A stretch of DNA of 64,000 nt from Piscinibacter aquaticus (GCA_007994965.1 VOPW01000001.1:930001-994000); one strand, 5' to 3'. Numbered from the stretch's first letter, positions 50,963 to 61,463 are shown. Notes: generated by a model not told the origin, from the letters alone. Translations and numbers: made by a program.

Positions 50963-51279
50963 GTTGCTGCTCCCAGGCCCGGCGTCGCAGCGCCCAGGGC
51001 CGACCGAGGTTGTGAGGACTCGGTCACATTCTGGGAGGGTATTCCCGGGGGCTGCTTGTGTCGTGTCAAGGTCGCTCGAAAGAAGGCGACGCCAGCAAAT
51101 GCCCCAAAGAAAAGGCCCGGAGAACCGGGCCTTGGAAGGTACCTGGAGGTACCGAGGAGACAACCTTTCAGGGAGACCGCCGGCTCTCGCTGGCGGCATC
51201 ACATAGATCGGGCACTCCCCGGTTAGTTCAAGCCGGCCACAATTCTTTGCATTCCGGCTCGAGACCCCGAGGGTGCGGC
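50963..51279. other. Intergenic region between the phasin and ferredoxin genes
   Basis: This 317-base gap holds the phasin terminator (51102-51133) and, to its left, the upstream region of the ferredoxin gene. A short repeat GGTACC..GGTACC lies near 51137-51149, and AT-poor sequence with CACAATTC near 51238. No open frame with coding character is seen, and no clear -10/-35 pair for the leftward ferredoxin gene. Confidence 0.5.
51102..51133 (-). terminator. Intrinsic terminator of the phasin gene
   Basis: Reading leftward, AAGGCCCGG (51133-51125) pairs with CCGGGCCTT (51120-51112) around TTCT and runs into TTCTTTGG. It lies about 150 bases past the phasin stop and may also insulate the ferredoxin operon. 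Confidence 0.85.
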
Positions 51280-51840
51280 TCAGGCAGCGCGCTTGGCCTT
51301 CGGCGTGGCGGCTTGCGTGGCCTTCACGGCGGTGCTGGTCACGGCCTGGAAGTTGGCTTCGGCCACTTCGGCGGCCTGCTTGGCGGCCTTGTGCACGCTT
51401 TCGTAGGCGTTGTTGGCGGCGGCCACGGCCGACTTCACCAGGGCGACGGCGTTCTCGGTGCCGGCCGGCGCGTTCTTGACGGCGGTGTCGACCACGGCCA
51501 TGAACTTCTTCTGGGTGTCGGCAGCGGTCTCTTCGGCGACCTTGGCCACTTCGGCGTTGGTGACGGCGGCGATGTCGTACAGGTGGCGGCTGTAGGCGGC
51601 GGCCTTCTCGGCAGCGGGTTGCAGCAGGCCGGCCTGCAGGGCGAACAGCTCCTGCGCGTCCTTGACCGACAGGGCAGCCTTGGTGGTGTCGGCGCTCTCG
51701 GCCAGCGCGGTCTTGGCGACCTGCATGTTCAGCTCGATCAGCTTCTCGACGCCCTCGAAGGCCTTGTTCGTCAGACCGAACAGGGTTTCGACGTTGGCCT
51801 TGTTGGCGGCGATGACTTGTTCAGCGGTCAGGAAGGACAT
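51280..51840 (-). CDS. phaP: Phasin PhaP, polyhydroxyalkanoate granule protein
   Basis: A 186-residue amphipathic helical protein, intact. [43 protein letters not shown] carries the phasin_2 signature, followed by long Ala-rich helices ([42 protein letters not shown]) and a basic tail PKAKRAA. The ATG at 51840 follows GGAGAGTTCC; an in-frame ATG 12 bases upstream would cover that ribosome site. Coats PHA granules and shows that the organism makes PHA. No other pha genes are in the window. Confidence 0.95.
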   Translation of the reverse strand: MSFLTAEQVIAANKANVETLFGLTNKAFEGVEKLIELNMQVAKTALAESADTTKAALSVKDAQELFALQAGLLQPAAEKAAAYSRHLYDIAAVTNAEVAKVAEETAADTQKKFMAVVDTAVKNAPAGTENAVALVKSAVAAANNAYESVHKAAKQAAEVAEANFQAVTSTAVKATQAATPKAKRAA

Positions 51841-51880
51841 GGAACTCTCCATTGAGGGGTGGAACTGGATTCGCTGCATC

Positions 51881-51955
51881 TTTGTTGCAGTGCAGCATGG
51901 GCGGAAGTATATGCGCGCCGGCCGCCCTTTCAAGTCCTTTTGCTGCAGTGCATCA
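51881..51955. promoter_or_regulatory. Two direct repeats upstream of phaP, candidate PhaR operators
   Basis: TTTGTTGCAGTGCAGCA (51881-51897) and TTTGCTGCAGTGCATCA (51939-51955) match at 15 of 17 bases, 58 bases apart, and lie 41-115 bases upstream of the phasin start. Both contain the GC-spaced TGCAGTGCA dyad core. PhaR, the PHA-responsive repressor of phasin genes, binds TGC-rich dyads in other bacteria, so these are likely its sites; the exact consensus in this group is not known to me. Confidence 0.5.
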
Positions 51956-52019
51956 AACTTAGAGGGGTTTTTCTACGCCGAGCCGGCTTGCGCGCCCGGC
52001 GGCAGAATCCGGCCGGCCG

Positions 52020-52980
52020 ATGCAAGCCTTCCACTCCGACCATTTCGTGCTGCCGCTGCCGCCGGGGCACCGCTTCCCGATGCCGAAGTACCGGCTGTTG
52101 CGCGAGCGCATCGAGGGCGACGCGGGCTTCCAGCTGCGGGAGTCGCCGCCGGCCAGCGAGGGCGAGCTGGCGCTGGCGCACGACCCCGCCTACATCACGG
52201 CGGTGTTCGAGGGCACGCTGGCGCCGGCGCTGCAGCGCGAAATCGGCTTTCCGTGGAGCGAGCGCATGGTCGAGCGATCGCGCCGCTCGGTGGGCGCGAC
52301 CATCGCCGCCGCGCGCGCCGCGCTGGCCGAGGGCGTGGCCGCCAACCTGGCCGGTGGCACCCACCACGCCAGCGCCGACAAGGGCGGCGGCTACTGCGTC
52401 TTCAACGATGCGGCCGTGGCCGCACGGCTGATGCAGGCCGAGTGGCACCGCCGACACGGCAGCGCCGCCGGCGGATTGCGCGTGGCAGTGATCGATCTGG
52501 ACGTGCACCAGGGCAACGGCACCGCGGCAATCTTCCGCGACGCCCCGACCGTCTTCACGCTGTCGCTGCACGGCGCGAAGAACTTTCCGTTCCGCAAGGA
52601 AGCGAGCGACCTCGACGTCGAACTGCCCGACGGCTGCACCGACGAGCCGTACCTCGCCGCGCTCGATGCCGCGCTGGCCGAGCTGTGGGCGCGCCACCGC
52701 GGCGGTGCGCCCGGCCTCGTCTTCTACGGCCGGTGCCGATCCGCACGAGGGCGATCGGCTCGGGCGCCTGAAGCTCAGCGCCCAGGGCACGGCCGAGCGC
52801 GACCGGCGCGTCTTCGCCGCCTGCCGCGAGCGCGGCATCCCGGTCGCGGTGAGCATGGCCGGCGGCTACGGCCACGACATCGGCGTCACCGTCGAGATCC
52901 AGCGCCGCACGCTGCTGGAGGCGCTGACCAGCTGGCGACAGTGGAACGCACGGGGTGCGTGGAACAATCCGGCGCCATGA
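52020..52980 (+). CDS. Histone-deacetylase-family (AcuC/HDAC-like) deacetylase (frameshift)
   Basis: Zinc amidohydrolase of about 320 residues. [31 protein letters not shown], substrate loop [26 protein letters not shown], zinc ligands in [15 protein letters not shown] (Asp, His) and the third Asp in [14 protein letters not shown], which lies in the next frame. The break at 52725-52731 (TACGGCC) fits loss of CT from TACCTGGCC ([12 protein letters not shown]). The motif SMAGGYGHD supplies the Tyr region. Bacterial members deacetylate acetylpolyamines or acetoin-utilisation proteins. Its stop overlaps the thioesterase start. Confidence 0.9.
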
Positions 52981-53421
52981 GTTCCAGACCGCATCCCGAA
53001 CCGCGCAGCGCCTACAGGCACTTCCGCCCGATCCAGACGCGCTGGGCCGACAACGATGCCTACGGCCACGTCAACAACGTCGTCTACTACGCCCTGGTTC
53101 GACACGGCGGTCAACGGCTACCTGATCGAGGCCGGCGCGCTCGACATCCATGCCGGCGAGACCATCGGCCTGGTGATCGAGACGCGCTGCAACTACTTTG
53201 CCTCGCTGGCCTTCCCGCAGCAGGTCGAGGCCGGGCTGCGCGTGGCGCACGTCGGCCGCAGTTCGGTGCGCTACGAGGTCGGCCTGTTTGCCCACGACGC
53301 GCCCGAGGCGGCGGCCGCCGGCCACTTCATCCATGTCTACGTCGACCGGCACACACGCCGGCCGGTGGAGCTTCCCGCGGCGCTGCGCGCCGCCCTGCAA
53401 CCCCTGATCGTCCCCGCATGA
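52977..53421 (+). CDS. Hotdog-fold acyl-CoA thioesterase (4-hydroxybenzoyl-CoA thioesterase family) (frameshift)
   Basis: About 147 residues. The catalytic Asp lies in the typical [19 protein letters not shown], followed in the next frame by [38 protein letters not shown] and EVGLFAHDA. One extra C near 53092 (GCCCTGG for GCCTGG) causes the break; it sits at a CCTGG site as an insertion rather than a loss. It overlaps both neighbours by ATGA, so the deacetylase, thioesterase and nitroreductase are probably translated together. Confidence 0.88.
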
Positions 53422-54113
53422 CCGACACCGCCACCACCCGCGCCGTCGACGAGGCCATCACCTCGCGCCGATCGATCCGCGCCTACCTGCCCACGCCGGT
53501 GCCGCGCGAGACGATCGAGGAGATCCTGCGCGTGGCCGCACGCGCACCCTCGGGCACCAACACGCAGCCGTGGAAGGTGCACGTGCTGACCGGCGCCGCG
53601 AAGGAGCGCCTGAGCGCCGCCATCAAGGCCGCCTTCGACGATCCTGCCGAGCGCGCTCGACACACCGAGGAGTACGCCTACTACCCGACGCAGTGGCAGT
53701 CGCCCTACATCGACCGCCGCCGCAAGGTGGGCTGGGATCTGTACGGGCTGCTCGGCATCGGCAAGACCGACAAGGAGCGCATGCACGCGCAGCATGGCCG
53801 CAACTACGCCTTCTTCGATGCGCCGGTCGGCCTGATCTTCACGATCGACCGCGTGATGCAGCAGGGCAGCTGGCTGGACTACGGCATGTTCCTGCAGAAC
53901 ATCATGGTCGCCGCACGAGGACGCGGCCTGGACACCTGCCCGCAGGCGGCATTCACGCAGTTCCACCGCATCATCGAGGCGCAGCTCGGCCTCGGTGCCG
54001 ACGAGATGGTGGTGTGCGGCATGTCGCTCGGCCACGCCGATCCGAACGCCATCGAGAACACGCTGGTCACCGAGCGCGAGAGCGTCGAGGGTTTCACCCG
54101 GTTCCACGGCTGA
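53418..54113 (+). CDS. Nitroreductase-family FMN oxidoreductase
   Basis: A 231-residue protein, intact. N-terminal FMN-binding [21 protein letters not shown] and [19 protein letters not shown] (the SGTNTQPW motif), central [22 protein letters not shown], and C-terminal [17 protein letters not shown]. The family reduces nitroaromatics or quinones, or acts in cofactor and side-chain chemistry, with NAD(P)H and FMN. The physiological substrate cannot be told. Overlaps the thioesterase stop (ATGA). Confidence 0.93.
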   Translation: MTDTATTRAVDEAITSRRSIRAYLPTPVPRETIEEILRVAARAPSGTNTQPWKVHVLTGAAKERLSAAIKAAFDDPAERARHTEEYAYYPTQWQSPYIDRRRKVGWDLYGLLGIGKTDKERMHAQHGRNYAFFDAPVGLIFTIDRVMQQGSWLDYGMFLQNIMVAARGRGLDTCPQAAFTQFHRIIEAQLGLGADEMVVCGMSLGHADPNAIENTLVTERESVEGFTRFHG

Positions 54114-54134
54114 GCGCGGAGGCGGGCCGGTCCC

Positions 54135-54140
54135 TAGAAT
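54135..54140 (+). promoter_or_regulatory. Possible -10 box ahead of the NhaD-type gene
   Basis: TAGAAT lies 22 bases after the nitroreductase stop and about 59 bases before the NhaD ATG (54199). The same hexamer occurs just before other starts here. Its -35 partner is not obvious. Confidence 0.3.
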
Positions 54141-54198
54141 CGCGCCGGGCTGGAGAAGCCGCCGCGACGCCTCGATCGCGGGGCGCCGAGGGGGCCTC

Positions 54199-55457
54199 AT
54201 GACACTGCTGGGAATTCCATTCGACTTCGTGCTGTTCGCGCTCACGCTGCTGGGCGTGGCCGCACTGCATCACCACGCCCTAAAGGTCGCCATCGGCGGC
54301 GCGCTGGCGGTGACTCTGTTCCAGCTGCTGGTCACCGGCTTCAAGGCCGGCTCCGGGGCGGCCGGCCTTGCGGCCCACGCCGCGCACGAGTGGGTGACGC
54401 TGGCCAACCTGCTCGGCCTCTTGCTCGGCTTCGCGCTGCTGGCCGATCACTTCGAGCGCAGCCGCCTGCCGGAGATCCTGCCGCACCTGCTGCCCGACGA
54501 CTGGAAGGGTGGTTTCGCGCTGCTGGTCGGCGTGTTCGTGATGTCGGGCTTCCTCGACAACATCGCCGCCGCGATGATCGGCGGCACGATGGCCTCGGTG
54601 CTGTTTGCGCGCAAGGTGCACATCGGCTATCTCGCGGCCATCGTCGCGGCCTCGAATGCCGGTGGTGCGGGCAGCGTGGTCGGCGACACGACGACCACGA
54701 TGATGTGGATCGCCGGGGCGAATCCGTTGGCGGTGCTCGAGGCCTACGTCGGCGGCGTCGTCGCGCTGCTCTTCTTCGGCGTGATCGCCGCCAAGCAGCA
54801 GCACGACTACCAGCCGATCCAGAAAGACGACACGCCCGGCGTGACGGTCGAGTACGGCCGGCTCGGCGTGGTCGTGGTCATCCTCGTCGCCGCGGTGGTG
54901 GCGAACCTGTGGTTCAACCTCAACAAGCCCGAGGTGCTGGACCACTTTCCGGTGATCGGCGCCGCCGTGGTGCTGGCGCTGCTCGTCACGGCGCCGGTGC
55001 GTGCGCCGAACTGGAGCCTGCTGCCCGGTGCCTTCAAGGGCAGCATCTTCCTGCTCGCGCTGGTGTGGAGCGCCTCGCTGATGCCGGTGGACAAGCTGCC
55101 GCCGGCGGCCGGCCCACGGCCTTCGGCCTCGGCTTCGTGTCCTCGGTGTTCGACAACATTCCGCTGACCGCGCTGGCCATCCGCCAGGACGGCTACGACT
55201 GGGGCTTCCTCGCCTTCGCCGTGGGCTTCGGCGGCTCGATGATCTGGTTCGGCTCGTCGGCCGGCGTGGCGCTGTCGAACCTCTATCCCGAAGCGCGCTC
55301 GGTCGGCGCCCGGCTGCGCGGCGGCTGGCACGTGGTCGTGGGCTACGTGCTCGGTTTCATGGCCATGCTGCTGGTGCTCGGCTGGCATGGCGAACCCATC
55401 AACCAGCGTGCCGCGGCAGCACCCGCTGCGGCGGCCGCCTCCGGAGTCTCGAAGTGA
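54199..55457 (+). CDS. NhaD-type Na+/H+ antiporter, IT superfamily (frameshift)
   Basis: About 420 residues, polytopic. MTLLGIPFDFVLFALTLLGVAALHHH, LADHFERSRLPEILPHLLPDDWKGGFALL, MSGFLDNIAAAMIGGTMASVLFARK and NAGGAGSVVGDTTTTMMW (the ion-translocation helices with acidic and Thr-rich segments) are typical. One base is missing at 55109-55112 (GCCGGCCC for GCCTGGCCC, AAWPTAFGLGF), then FVSSVFDNIPLTALAI and VGYVLGFMAMLLVLGW. Probable sodium or organic-acid exchange and pH homeostasis. Overlaps the next gene by four bases. Confidence 0.87.
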
Positions 55458-56446
55458 CCTCTCGCCCCAGCGTGCTCGTGGCACGCGCTGTCTTCCCCGA
55501 AACCCTCGCGAAACTGCGTGCGCACTTCGACGTCGAAGACAACCCGGCCGACCAGATCTTCACGAAGGCCGAACTGAGCGCGAAGCTCGCGGGCAAGGCA
55601 GGCTGCTTCATCACCGGCAGCGAGCGCATCGACGCCGAGGTGCTCGACGCCAACCCGCAGCTGCGCGCCGTGTGCAACATGGCGGTGGGCTACAACAACA
55701 TCGACGTCGAGGCCTGCACCGCGCGCGGCGTGGTGGCCACCAACACGCCCGACGTGCTGACCGAGACCACCGCCGATTTCGGCTTCGCGCTGATGATGGC
55801 CGCGGCGCGCCGCGTGGCCGAGAGCGAGCATTTCCTGCGCCGTGGCGAATGGACCAAGTGGTCCTTCGACATGTTCGCCGGCAGCGACGTGCACGGTGCC
55901 ACCCTGGGCATCCTCGGCATGGGCCGCATCGGCCAGGCGGTGGCGCGGCGCGGTGCGCTCGGCTTCGGCATGAAGGTGATCTATCACAACCGCAGCCGCC
56001 TCGCGCCCGAGATCGAAGCGCCGATTGGCGCGCGCTACGTCAGCAAGGAAGAGCTGCTGCGCGAGTGCGACCACCTCGTCATCGTCGTGCCGTACTCGGC
56101 CGCCAGCCACCACGCCATCGGCGCGAGGGAACTGGCGCAGATGAAGCCGACCGCCACGCTGACCAACATCGCCCGCGGCGGCGTGGTCGACGATGCCGCG
56201 CTGGCCGTGGCGCTGCGCGAGCGGCGCATCGCCGCAGGCGGGCTCGACGTGTTCGAGGGCGAGCCGAAGGTCCACCCCGATCTGCTGACCGTGCCGAACG
56301 TGGTGCTGACGCCGCACATCGCCAGCGCCACCGTGGCCACGCGCCGGGCGATGGCCGACCTCGCTGCGGACAACCTGATCGCCGCGCTGACCGGCGCCGC
56401 GCCGCCGACGCCGATCAACCCGGCGGTGTTGCCGCTGAAGAAGTAG
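55454..56446 (+). CDS. 2-hydroxyacid dehydrogenase (glyoxylate/hydroxypyruvate reductase, GhrB type)
   Basis: A 330-residue NAD(P)H dehydrogenase, intact, from a GTG at 55454 overlapping the NhaD stop. Rossmann TLGILGMGRIGQAVARRGALGFGM, catalytic Arg in NIARGGVVDDAAL, Glu in GLDVFEGEPKVHP, and His in VVLTPHIASATVAT, i.e. the full Arg-Glu-His set. Compare the atypical relative at 19356. Likely reduces glyoxylate, hydroxypyruvate or 2-ketogluconate. Converges on the DUF1854 gene with no gap. Confidence 0.93.
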   Translation: MTSRPSVLVARAVFPETLAKLRAHFDVEDNPADQIFTKAELSAKLAGKAGCFITGSERIDAEVLDANPQLRAVCNMAVGYNNIDVEACTARGVVATNTPDVLTETTADFGFALMMAAARRVAESEHFLRRGEWTKWSFDMFAGSDVHGATLGILGMGRIGQAVARRGALGFGMKVIYHNRSRLAPEIEAPIGARYVSKEELLRECDHLVIVVPYSAASHHAIGARELAQMKPTATLTNIARGGVVDDAALAVALRERRIAAGGLDVFEGEPKVHPDLLTVPNVVLTPHIASATVATRRAMADLAADNLIAALTGAAPPTPINPAVLPLKK

Positions 56447-56910
56447 TCAGAGGAAGCGTTCGAGCAGCCGCCGCGAACGCTTGTCGAGTGCGCGCGCATC
56501 GGCGATGCGGTAGCCGATGCCATGGCTGTCGGTGATCAGCAGCGCCGTGCCGCTGAGGCGGCGGATGTCTTCCTCGCCCTTGAGCACCAGCGTGGTCGTG
56601 CCGCGGTCGGTGCGCACGGTCCAGGTGCTCGGCGTGGTGAAGGTCGACACTGCCATCAGCGCCTCGATCACCGGCGCAAAGTCGCGCCGCGCCGGGTCCT
56701 CGGCGAGCAGGGCGCGCGATTCGGCCGAGAGGTCGGACAGCCGCTCGATCCACGCGCATTCGCGGCCATCGGTGCCCACCAGCGACAGTGCGCCGTCCGG
56801 ATCGGACAAGGGAAGGCGCGCACCGGCACCACGCCGATGTGCTGCTGCCCGTCGGCTTGGGTCAACACCAGCCGGCCATGGGCATCCCGCAAGAGATGAA
56901 TGCCGTTCAT
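56447..56910 (-). CDS. DUF1854 protein of the cyanophycin locus (frameshift)
   Basis: About 155 residues starting [21 protein letters not shown]. One C is missing near 56813 (TTCCCTTG), separating VVPVRAFP from [24 protein letters not shown], after which [50 protein letters not shown] and [23 protein letters not shown] form the conserved part. DUF1854 proteins are found next to cyanophycin genes together with an ABC transporter; no activity is known to me. Its start overlaps the transporter stop (ATGA). Confidence 0.85.
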
Positions 56911-59155
56911 GCCACCCCCGCCGGATGGGCCGCCGGCGCAGCCGGCAGCGTGATGCGCGCATCGCGCTCGTCGTCGCCTTCGTCGACCTGCCGGGCCTGC
57001 GCCTCGTACAGCCGCCAGTAGGCGCCCTGGCGCGCGAGAAGTTCGTCGTGCGTGCCGACCTCCACCACGCGGCCGCGGTCCATCACCACGAGGCGATCGG
57101 CCCGGCGCAGCGTCGAGAGCCGGTGCGCGATGGCGATCGTCGTGCGGCCCTGCACCAGGTTGTCGAGCGCGTTCTGGATCTCCTTCTCGGTCTCGGTGTC
57201 GACCGACGAGGTGGCCTCGTCGAGGATCAGGATGCGCGGGTCGATCAGCAGTGCGCGGGCGATCGAGATGCGCTGGCGCTCGCCGCCGGAGAGCCCCTGG
57301 CCGCGCTCGCCGACCATCGAGTCGTAGCCATGCGGCAGGCGCAGGATGAACTCGTGCGCGTGCGCGGCGCGCGCGGCGGCGATGATCTCCTCGCGCGTCG
57401 CATCCGGCTTGCCGTAGGCGATGTTCTCGGCCACGGTGCCGAAGAAGAGGAACGGCTCCTGCAGCACAGGCCGATGTGGCGGCGGAAATCGGCCACGCGG
57501 AAGCGGCGCAGGTCGACGCCATCGACCTTGATCGCGCCGTCGGTCACGTCGTAGAAGCGGCAGATCAGGTTGACCAGCGTGCTCTTGCCCGAGCCGCTGT
57601 GACCGACCAGGCCGATCATCTCGCCGGGCTTGATCTCGAGGTCGAGCCCGCGGATCACCGCTCGGCTGCCGTAGCGGAAGCCCACGCCCTGCAGCGAGAG
57701 CCGGCCCTCGAGCTTGTCCATCGCCACCGGCTGCGCGGGCTCCGGCACGTTGCTCACATGGTCGAGGATGTCGAAGATGCGCTTGGCGCCGGCGGCCGCC
57801 TTCTGCGTCACCGAGACGATGCGGCTCATCGAGTCGAGCCGGCCGTAGAAGCGGCCGATGTAGGCGATGAAGGCGGTCAGCACGCCGACCGTGATCTGGT
57901 TGCGGCTGACCAGCCAGATGCCGAAGGCCCACACCACCAGCAGGCCGATCTCGGTGAGCAGGGAGACGGTGGGCGTGAACAGGCTCCAGGTCTTGTTGAG
58001 CCGGTCGTTGACCTCGAGGTTGTGGCGGTTGGCGCGGCGGAAGCGGTCGGATTCGCGCCGCTCCTGCGCGAAGGCCTTGACCACGCGGATGCCGGGAATC
58101 GTGTCGGCCAGCACGCTGGTGACCTCGCCCCAGACACGGTCGATCTTCTCGAAGCCGGTGCGCAGCCGGTCGCGCACGAGGTGGATCATCCAGGCGATGA
58201 AGGGCAGCGGCAGCAGCGTGACCAGCGCCAGCGACGGGTTGATGTTGAACAGGATCACCGCCGTCATCGTGATCATCAGCACGTCGGTGGCGAAGTCGAG
58301 TGCGTGCAGCGAGAGGAAGACGCAGATCCGGTCGGATTCGCTGCCGATGCGCGACATCAGGTCGCCGGTGCGCTTGCTGCCGAAATAGTCGAGGCTGAGC
58401 TGCAGCAGGTGGTCGAAGGTGGCGGTGCGCAGGTCGGCGCCGATGCGCTCGCTGACGATCGCCAGCAGCCCGGTGCGCCACCAGCCCAGGCCCCAGGCCA
58501 CCACCGCCGCGCCGAGCAGGCCCGACAGCAGCAGCATCACGTGCCCGGGGTCGATCTGCTGGCCGTTCTGGTACGGGATCAGCACGTCGTCCATCAGCGG
58601 GATGGTCAGGTACGGCGGCACCAGCGAGGCGGCCGTGGAGATCAGCATCAGCACGAACCCCAGCAGCAGCTGCCAGCGGTAGGGCTTGGCGAAGCGCCAC
58701 AGGCGCAGCAGCACCCAGGTGGACGGCGGCGTCGGCGATTCGGCCGCGAAGTCGGTCTCTTCGGGCTCGGACGCGTCGTCGGGCTCCGGCTCGCCGTGGG
58801 CCAACCGGCGGATCTGGCGCTCGAACTGCGCCATCAGCCGCAGTGCGGCCGGATCGGCGCCCAGCGTGTAGCGCCAGACGGCCAGCCGGCCGGCGCCGTC
58901 GTGCAGCGAGAGCTGGCCGACGCCGCCGTGGTCGCCGTGCTGCAGGTTCAGCCCCGGCGCGAGCGGCCAGGATTGCCGGGCGTCCGCACCGGGCGAGAGG
59001 GCGAGCAGGCGGCGCTCGGTCAGCAGCAGCTGGCCGGCGGCGAAGCGGTCCTGGCCATCGAGGTCAACGTCGAGGCTGGCCAGCGCGTTCTCCCCTGGCT
59101 CGAGCGGTGCGGATGGGGCCGCGGCGAGCATGGAAGACGGGTCGGTGGAGGGCAT
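56907..59155 (-). CDS. ABC transporter (exporter type, fused membrane and ATPase) of the cyanophycin locus (frameshift)
   Basis: About 749 residues. N-terminal 150 residues ([37 protein letters not shown]) form an unusual cytosolic extension. Six membrane helices follow ([32 protein letters not shown]), then the ATPase: Walker [18 protein letters not shown]-loop region [14 protein letters not shown], signature [19 protein letters not shown], Walker [17 protein letters not shown] and switch [17 protein letters not shown]. The break near 57468 (GGCCTGTGC for GGCCTGGTGC) sits at a CCTGG site. Divergent from cphA. Its cargo is unknown; export or recycling related to cyanophycin is a reasonable guess. 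Confidence 0.9.
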
Positions 59156-59291
59156 GGGATCGAAACGGCGGGAGCGCGCGATTGTCGCGTAACGCGCCGG
59201 GGCCTTCCCGAGCCGACCACAAGCGACCTCCGGGCGCGAATAATCCACACCTCAGAAGTCCGCCGATGCGGCCCCGCCGGCCGCCCCCTCG

Positions 59292-61443
59292 ATGACCCAC
59301 TTCGACGATATCCGCCTGCTGCGCGTGACCTACCTGCGCGGCCCGAACCTCTGGACCTACCGCTCCGCCCTCGAGGTCTGGCTCGACCTCGGCGCGCTGG
59401 AAGACTTCCCCTCTCACAAGCTGCCCGGCTTCGTCGGCCGGCTCACCGCCGTGCTGCCCGCGCTGGAAGAACACCACTGTGGCGTCGGCGAGCGCGGCGG
59501 CTTCCTGCAGCGGCTGCAGGAGGGCACCTGGATGGGCCATGTGCTGGAGCACGTGGTCATCGAGCTGCTCAACCTGGCCGGCATGCCCACCGGCTTCGGC
59601 CAGACGCGCAGCACCTCGCAGCATGGCGTCTACCGCATGGTGTTCCGCGCCCGCGACGAGGCGGTGGCGCGCTGTGCGCTGGAGAACGGCCACCGTGTGC
59701 TGATGGGCGTGATCAACGATCGGCCGGTCGACGTGCCGGCCGCCGTGGCGGCGGTGCGTGGTGCCATCGACAGCGCCTACCTCGGCCCCAGCACGGCGCA
59801 CATCGTCGCCTCGGCCACCGACCGGCGCATTCCGCACCTGCGCCTGAACGAGGGCAACCCTGGTGCAGCTCGGCCACGGCAATCGGCAGCACCGCATCTG
59901 GACGGCCGAGACCGACCGCACCAGCGCCATCGCCGAGGGCATCGCGCGGGACAAGGACCTGACCAAGCGGCTGCTCGCCGCCGTCGGCGTGCCGGTGCCC
60001 GAAGGGCGCATCGCCGCCAGCCCGGCCGAGGCCTGGGACGCCGCCGAAGCCATCGGGCTGCCGGTGGCCGTCAAGCCCACCGACGGCAACCACGGCCGCG
60101 GCGTGACGCTGGACCTGTCGACGCGCGAGCTGGTCGAGAAGGCCTGGACGCTGGCCGACCAGGAAGGCAGCGAAGTCATCGTCGAGCGCTACATCCCCGG
60201 CAACGAGCACCGCCTGCTGGTGGTGGCCGGCGGTGGTCGCGGCGGCGCGCGGCGAGACCGCCTGGGTGCTCGGCGACGGCCGCCAGTCGGTGGCGCAGCT
60301 GGTCGAGGCGCAGCTGAACAACGACCCGCGCCGCGGCGAGACCGAAGACCATCCGCTCGGCCGCATCGAGGTGCGCGAGGACGGCAGCATCCTTGCCGAC
60401 CTCGAGCGCCAGGGCCTGGCGCCCGACGCCGTGCCCGCGGCGGGGCAGCGCGTGCTGATCCAGCGCAATGGCAACGTGGCCAACGACTGCACCGACGAGG
60501 TCCACCCGGATTTCGCACGCGTCGCCTCACTGGCCGTCCGCACCGTCGGCCTGGACATCGCCGGCGTCGACCTGGTCGCACAGGACATCGCCCGGCCGCT
60601 GGCCGGGCAGGCTGCGGCGGTGGTGGAGGTGAATGCCGGACCGGGCCTGCTCGCGCACCTGAAGCCGGCCGTCGGCTCGCCGCGGCCGGTGGGCAAAGCG
60701 ATCGTCGACCATCTCTTCCCGCCGGGTGACGACGGCCGCATCCCGATCGTCGGCATTGCCGGCAGCGGCGACACCAGCCGCATCGCGCGCCTGACTGCTG
60801 GCTGCTGCAGCTGGCCGGGCGCCGGTGGGCCTGGCCTGCCGCGAGGGCCTGTTCCTCGGCAACCGCCGCGTCGATGAGCGCGATGCCACCGACGGCGCGC
60901 TGGCCGAGCGGCTGCTCCTCAACCGCGACATCGACACAGCGGTATTCGAGAACGGTGCGGCCACCATCCTCGACCAGGGCCTGGTCTACGACCGCTGTCG
61001 CGTCGGCGTGGTCACCGACTTTGGCCGGTGCGGAGTCGCTCGAGCGCCACGACATCCGCGATGCCGACGGCCTGCCGCGTGTACTGCGCACGCAGATGGA
61101 TGTCGTGCTCGGCGACGGCTGGGGCGTGCTCAACGCCGACGACGCGCGCATCGCCGCGTTGGCCGAGTACTGCGACGGGTCGGTGACGCTGTACGCCACC
61201 GACGCCGCGGCGCTGACCGAGCACCGAGCTGCCGGCGGCCGTGCGGTGCTGTCGCGCGGCGCCGAGCTGATCCTCTGCGAAGGCCCGCAGGAGACGCCGC
61301 TCGCGCTGCGCAGCGCGCCGCGCCTGCCGGTGGCCGTGCTGCTGCCGGCGGTGGCTGCCGCCTGGGTCAGCGGCCTCGCCCCCGCGCTGCTCGCCGCCGG
61401 CATCGACACCTTCGACGCCCAGCTCACCGCCGATACCCACTGA
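59292..61443 (+). CDS. Cyanophycin-synthetase paralogue with degenerate ligase P-loop (several frameshifts)
   Basis: About 717 residues, first of two tandem synthetases. N-domain LLRVTYLRGPNLWTYRSALEV and GTWMGHVLEHVVIELLNLAGM, then the ATP-grasp domain (KDLTKRLLAAVGVPVPEG, VAVKPTDGNHGRGVTLDL, VVEVNAGPGLLAHLKPAVG). In the Mur-ligase-like domain the nucleotide loop reads VGIAGSGDTSRIARL where the neighbouring gene has VTGTNGKTTVTRL, so the Lys is missing. The C-terminus is also short. Breaks lie near 59858 (AACCCTGG for AACCTGG), 60233, 60797 (GCTGG for GCCTGG), 60822 and 61021; the P-loop change is not at a break. It starts MTHFDDIRLLRV at 59292. Confidence 0.88.
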
Positions 61444-61463
61444 ATCCGCCTCGGAATCCCGCC

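Noticed and set aside
57476..59962. Very long open frames antisense to or overlapping clear genes (for example this 828-codon frame over the ABC transporter).
   Set aside because: They arise from G/C-rich codons whose complement rarely has stops; composition is His/Arg/Gln-rich without domains, and the opposite strand encodes recognised proteins.
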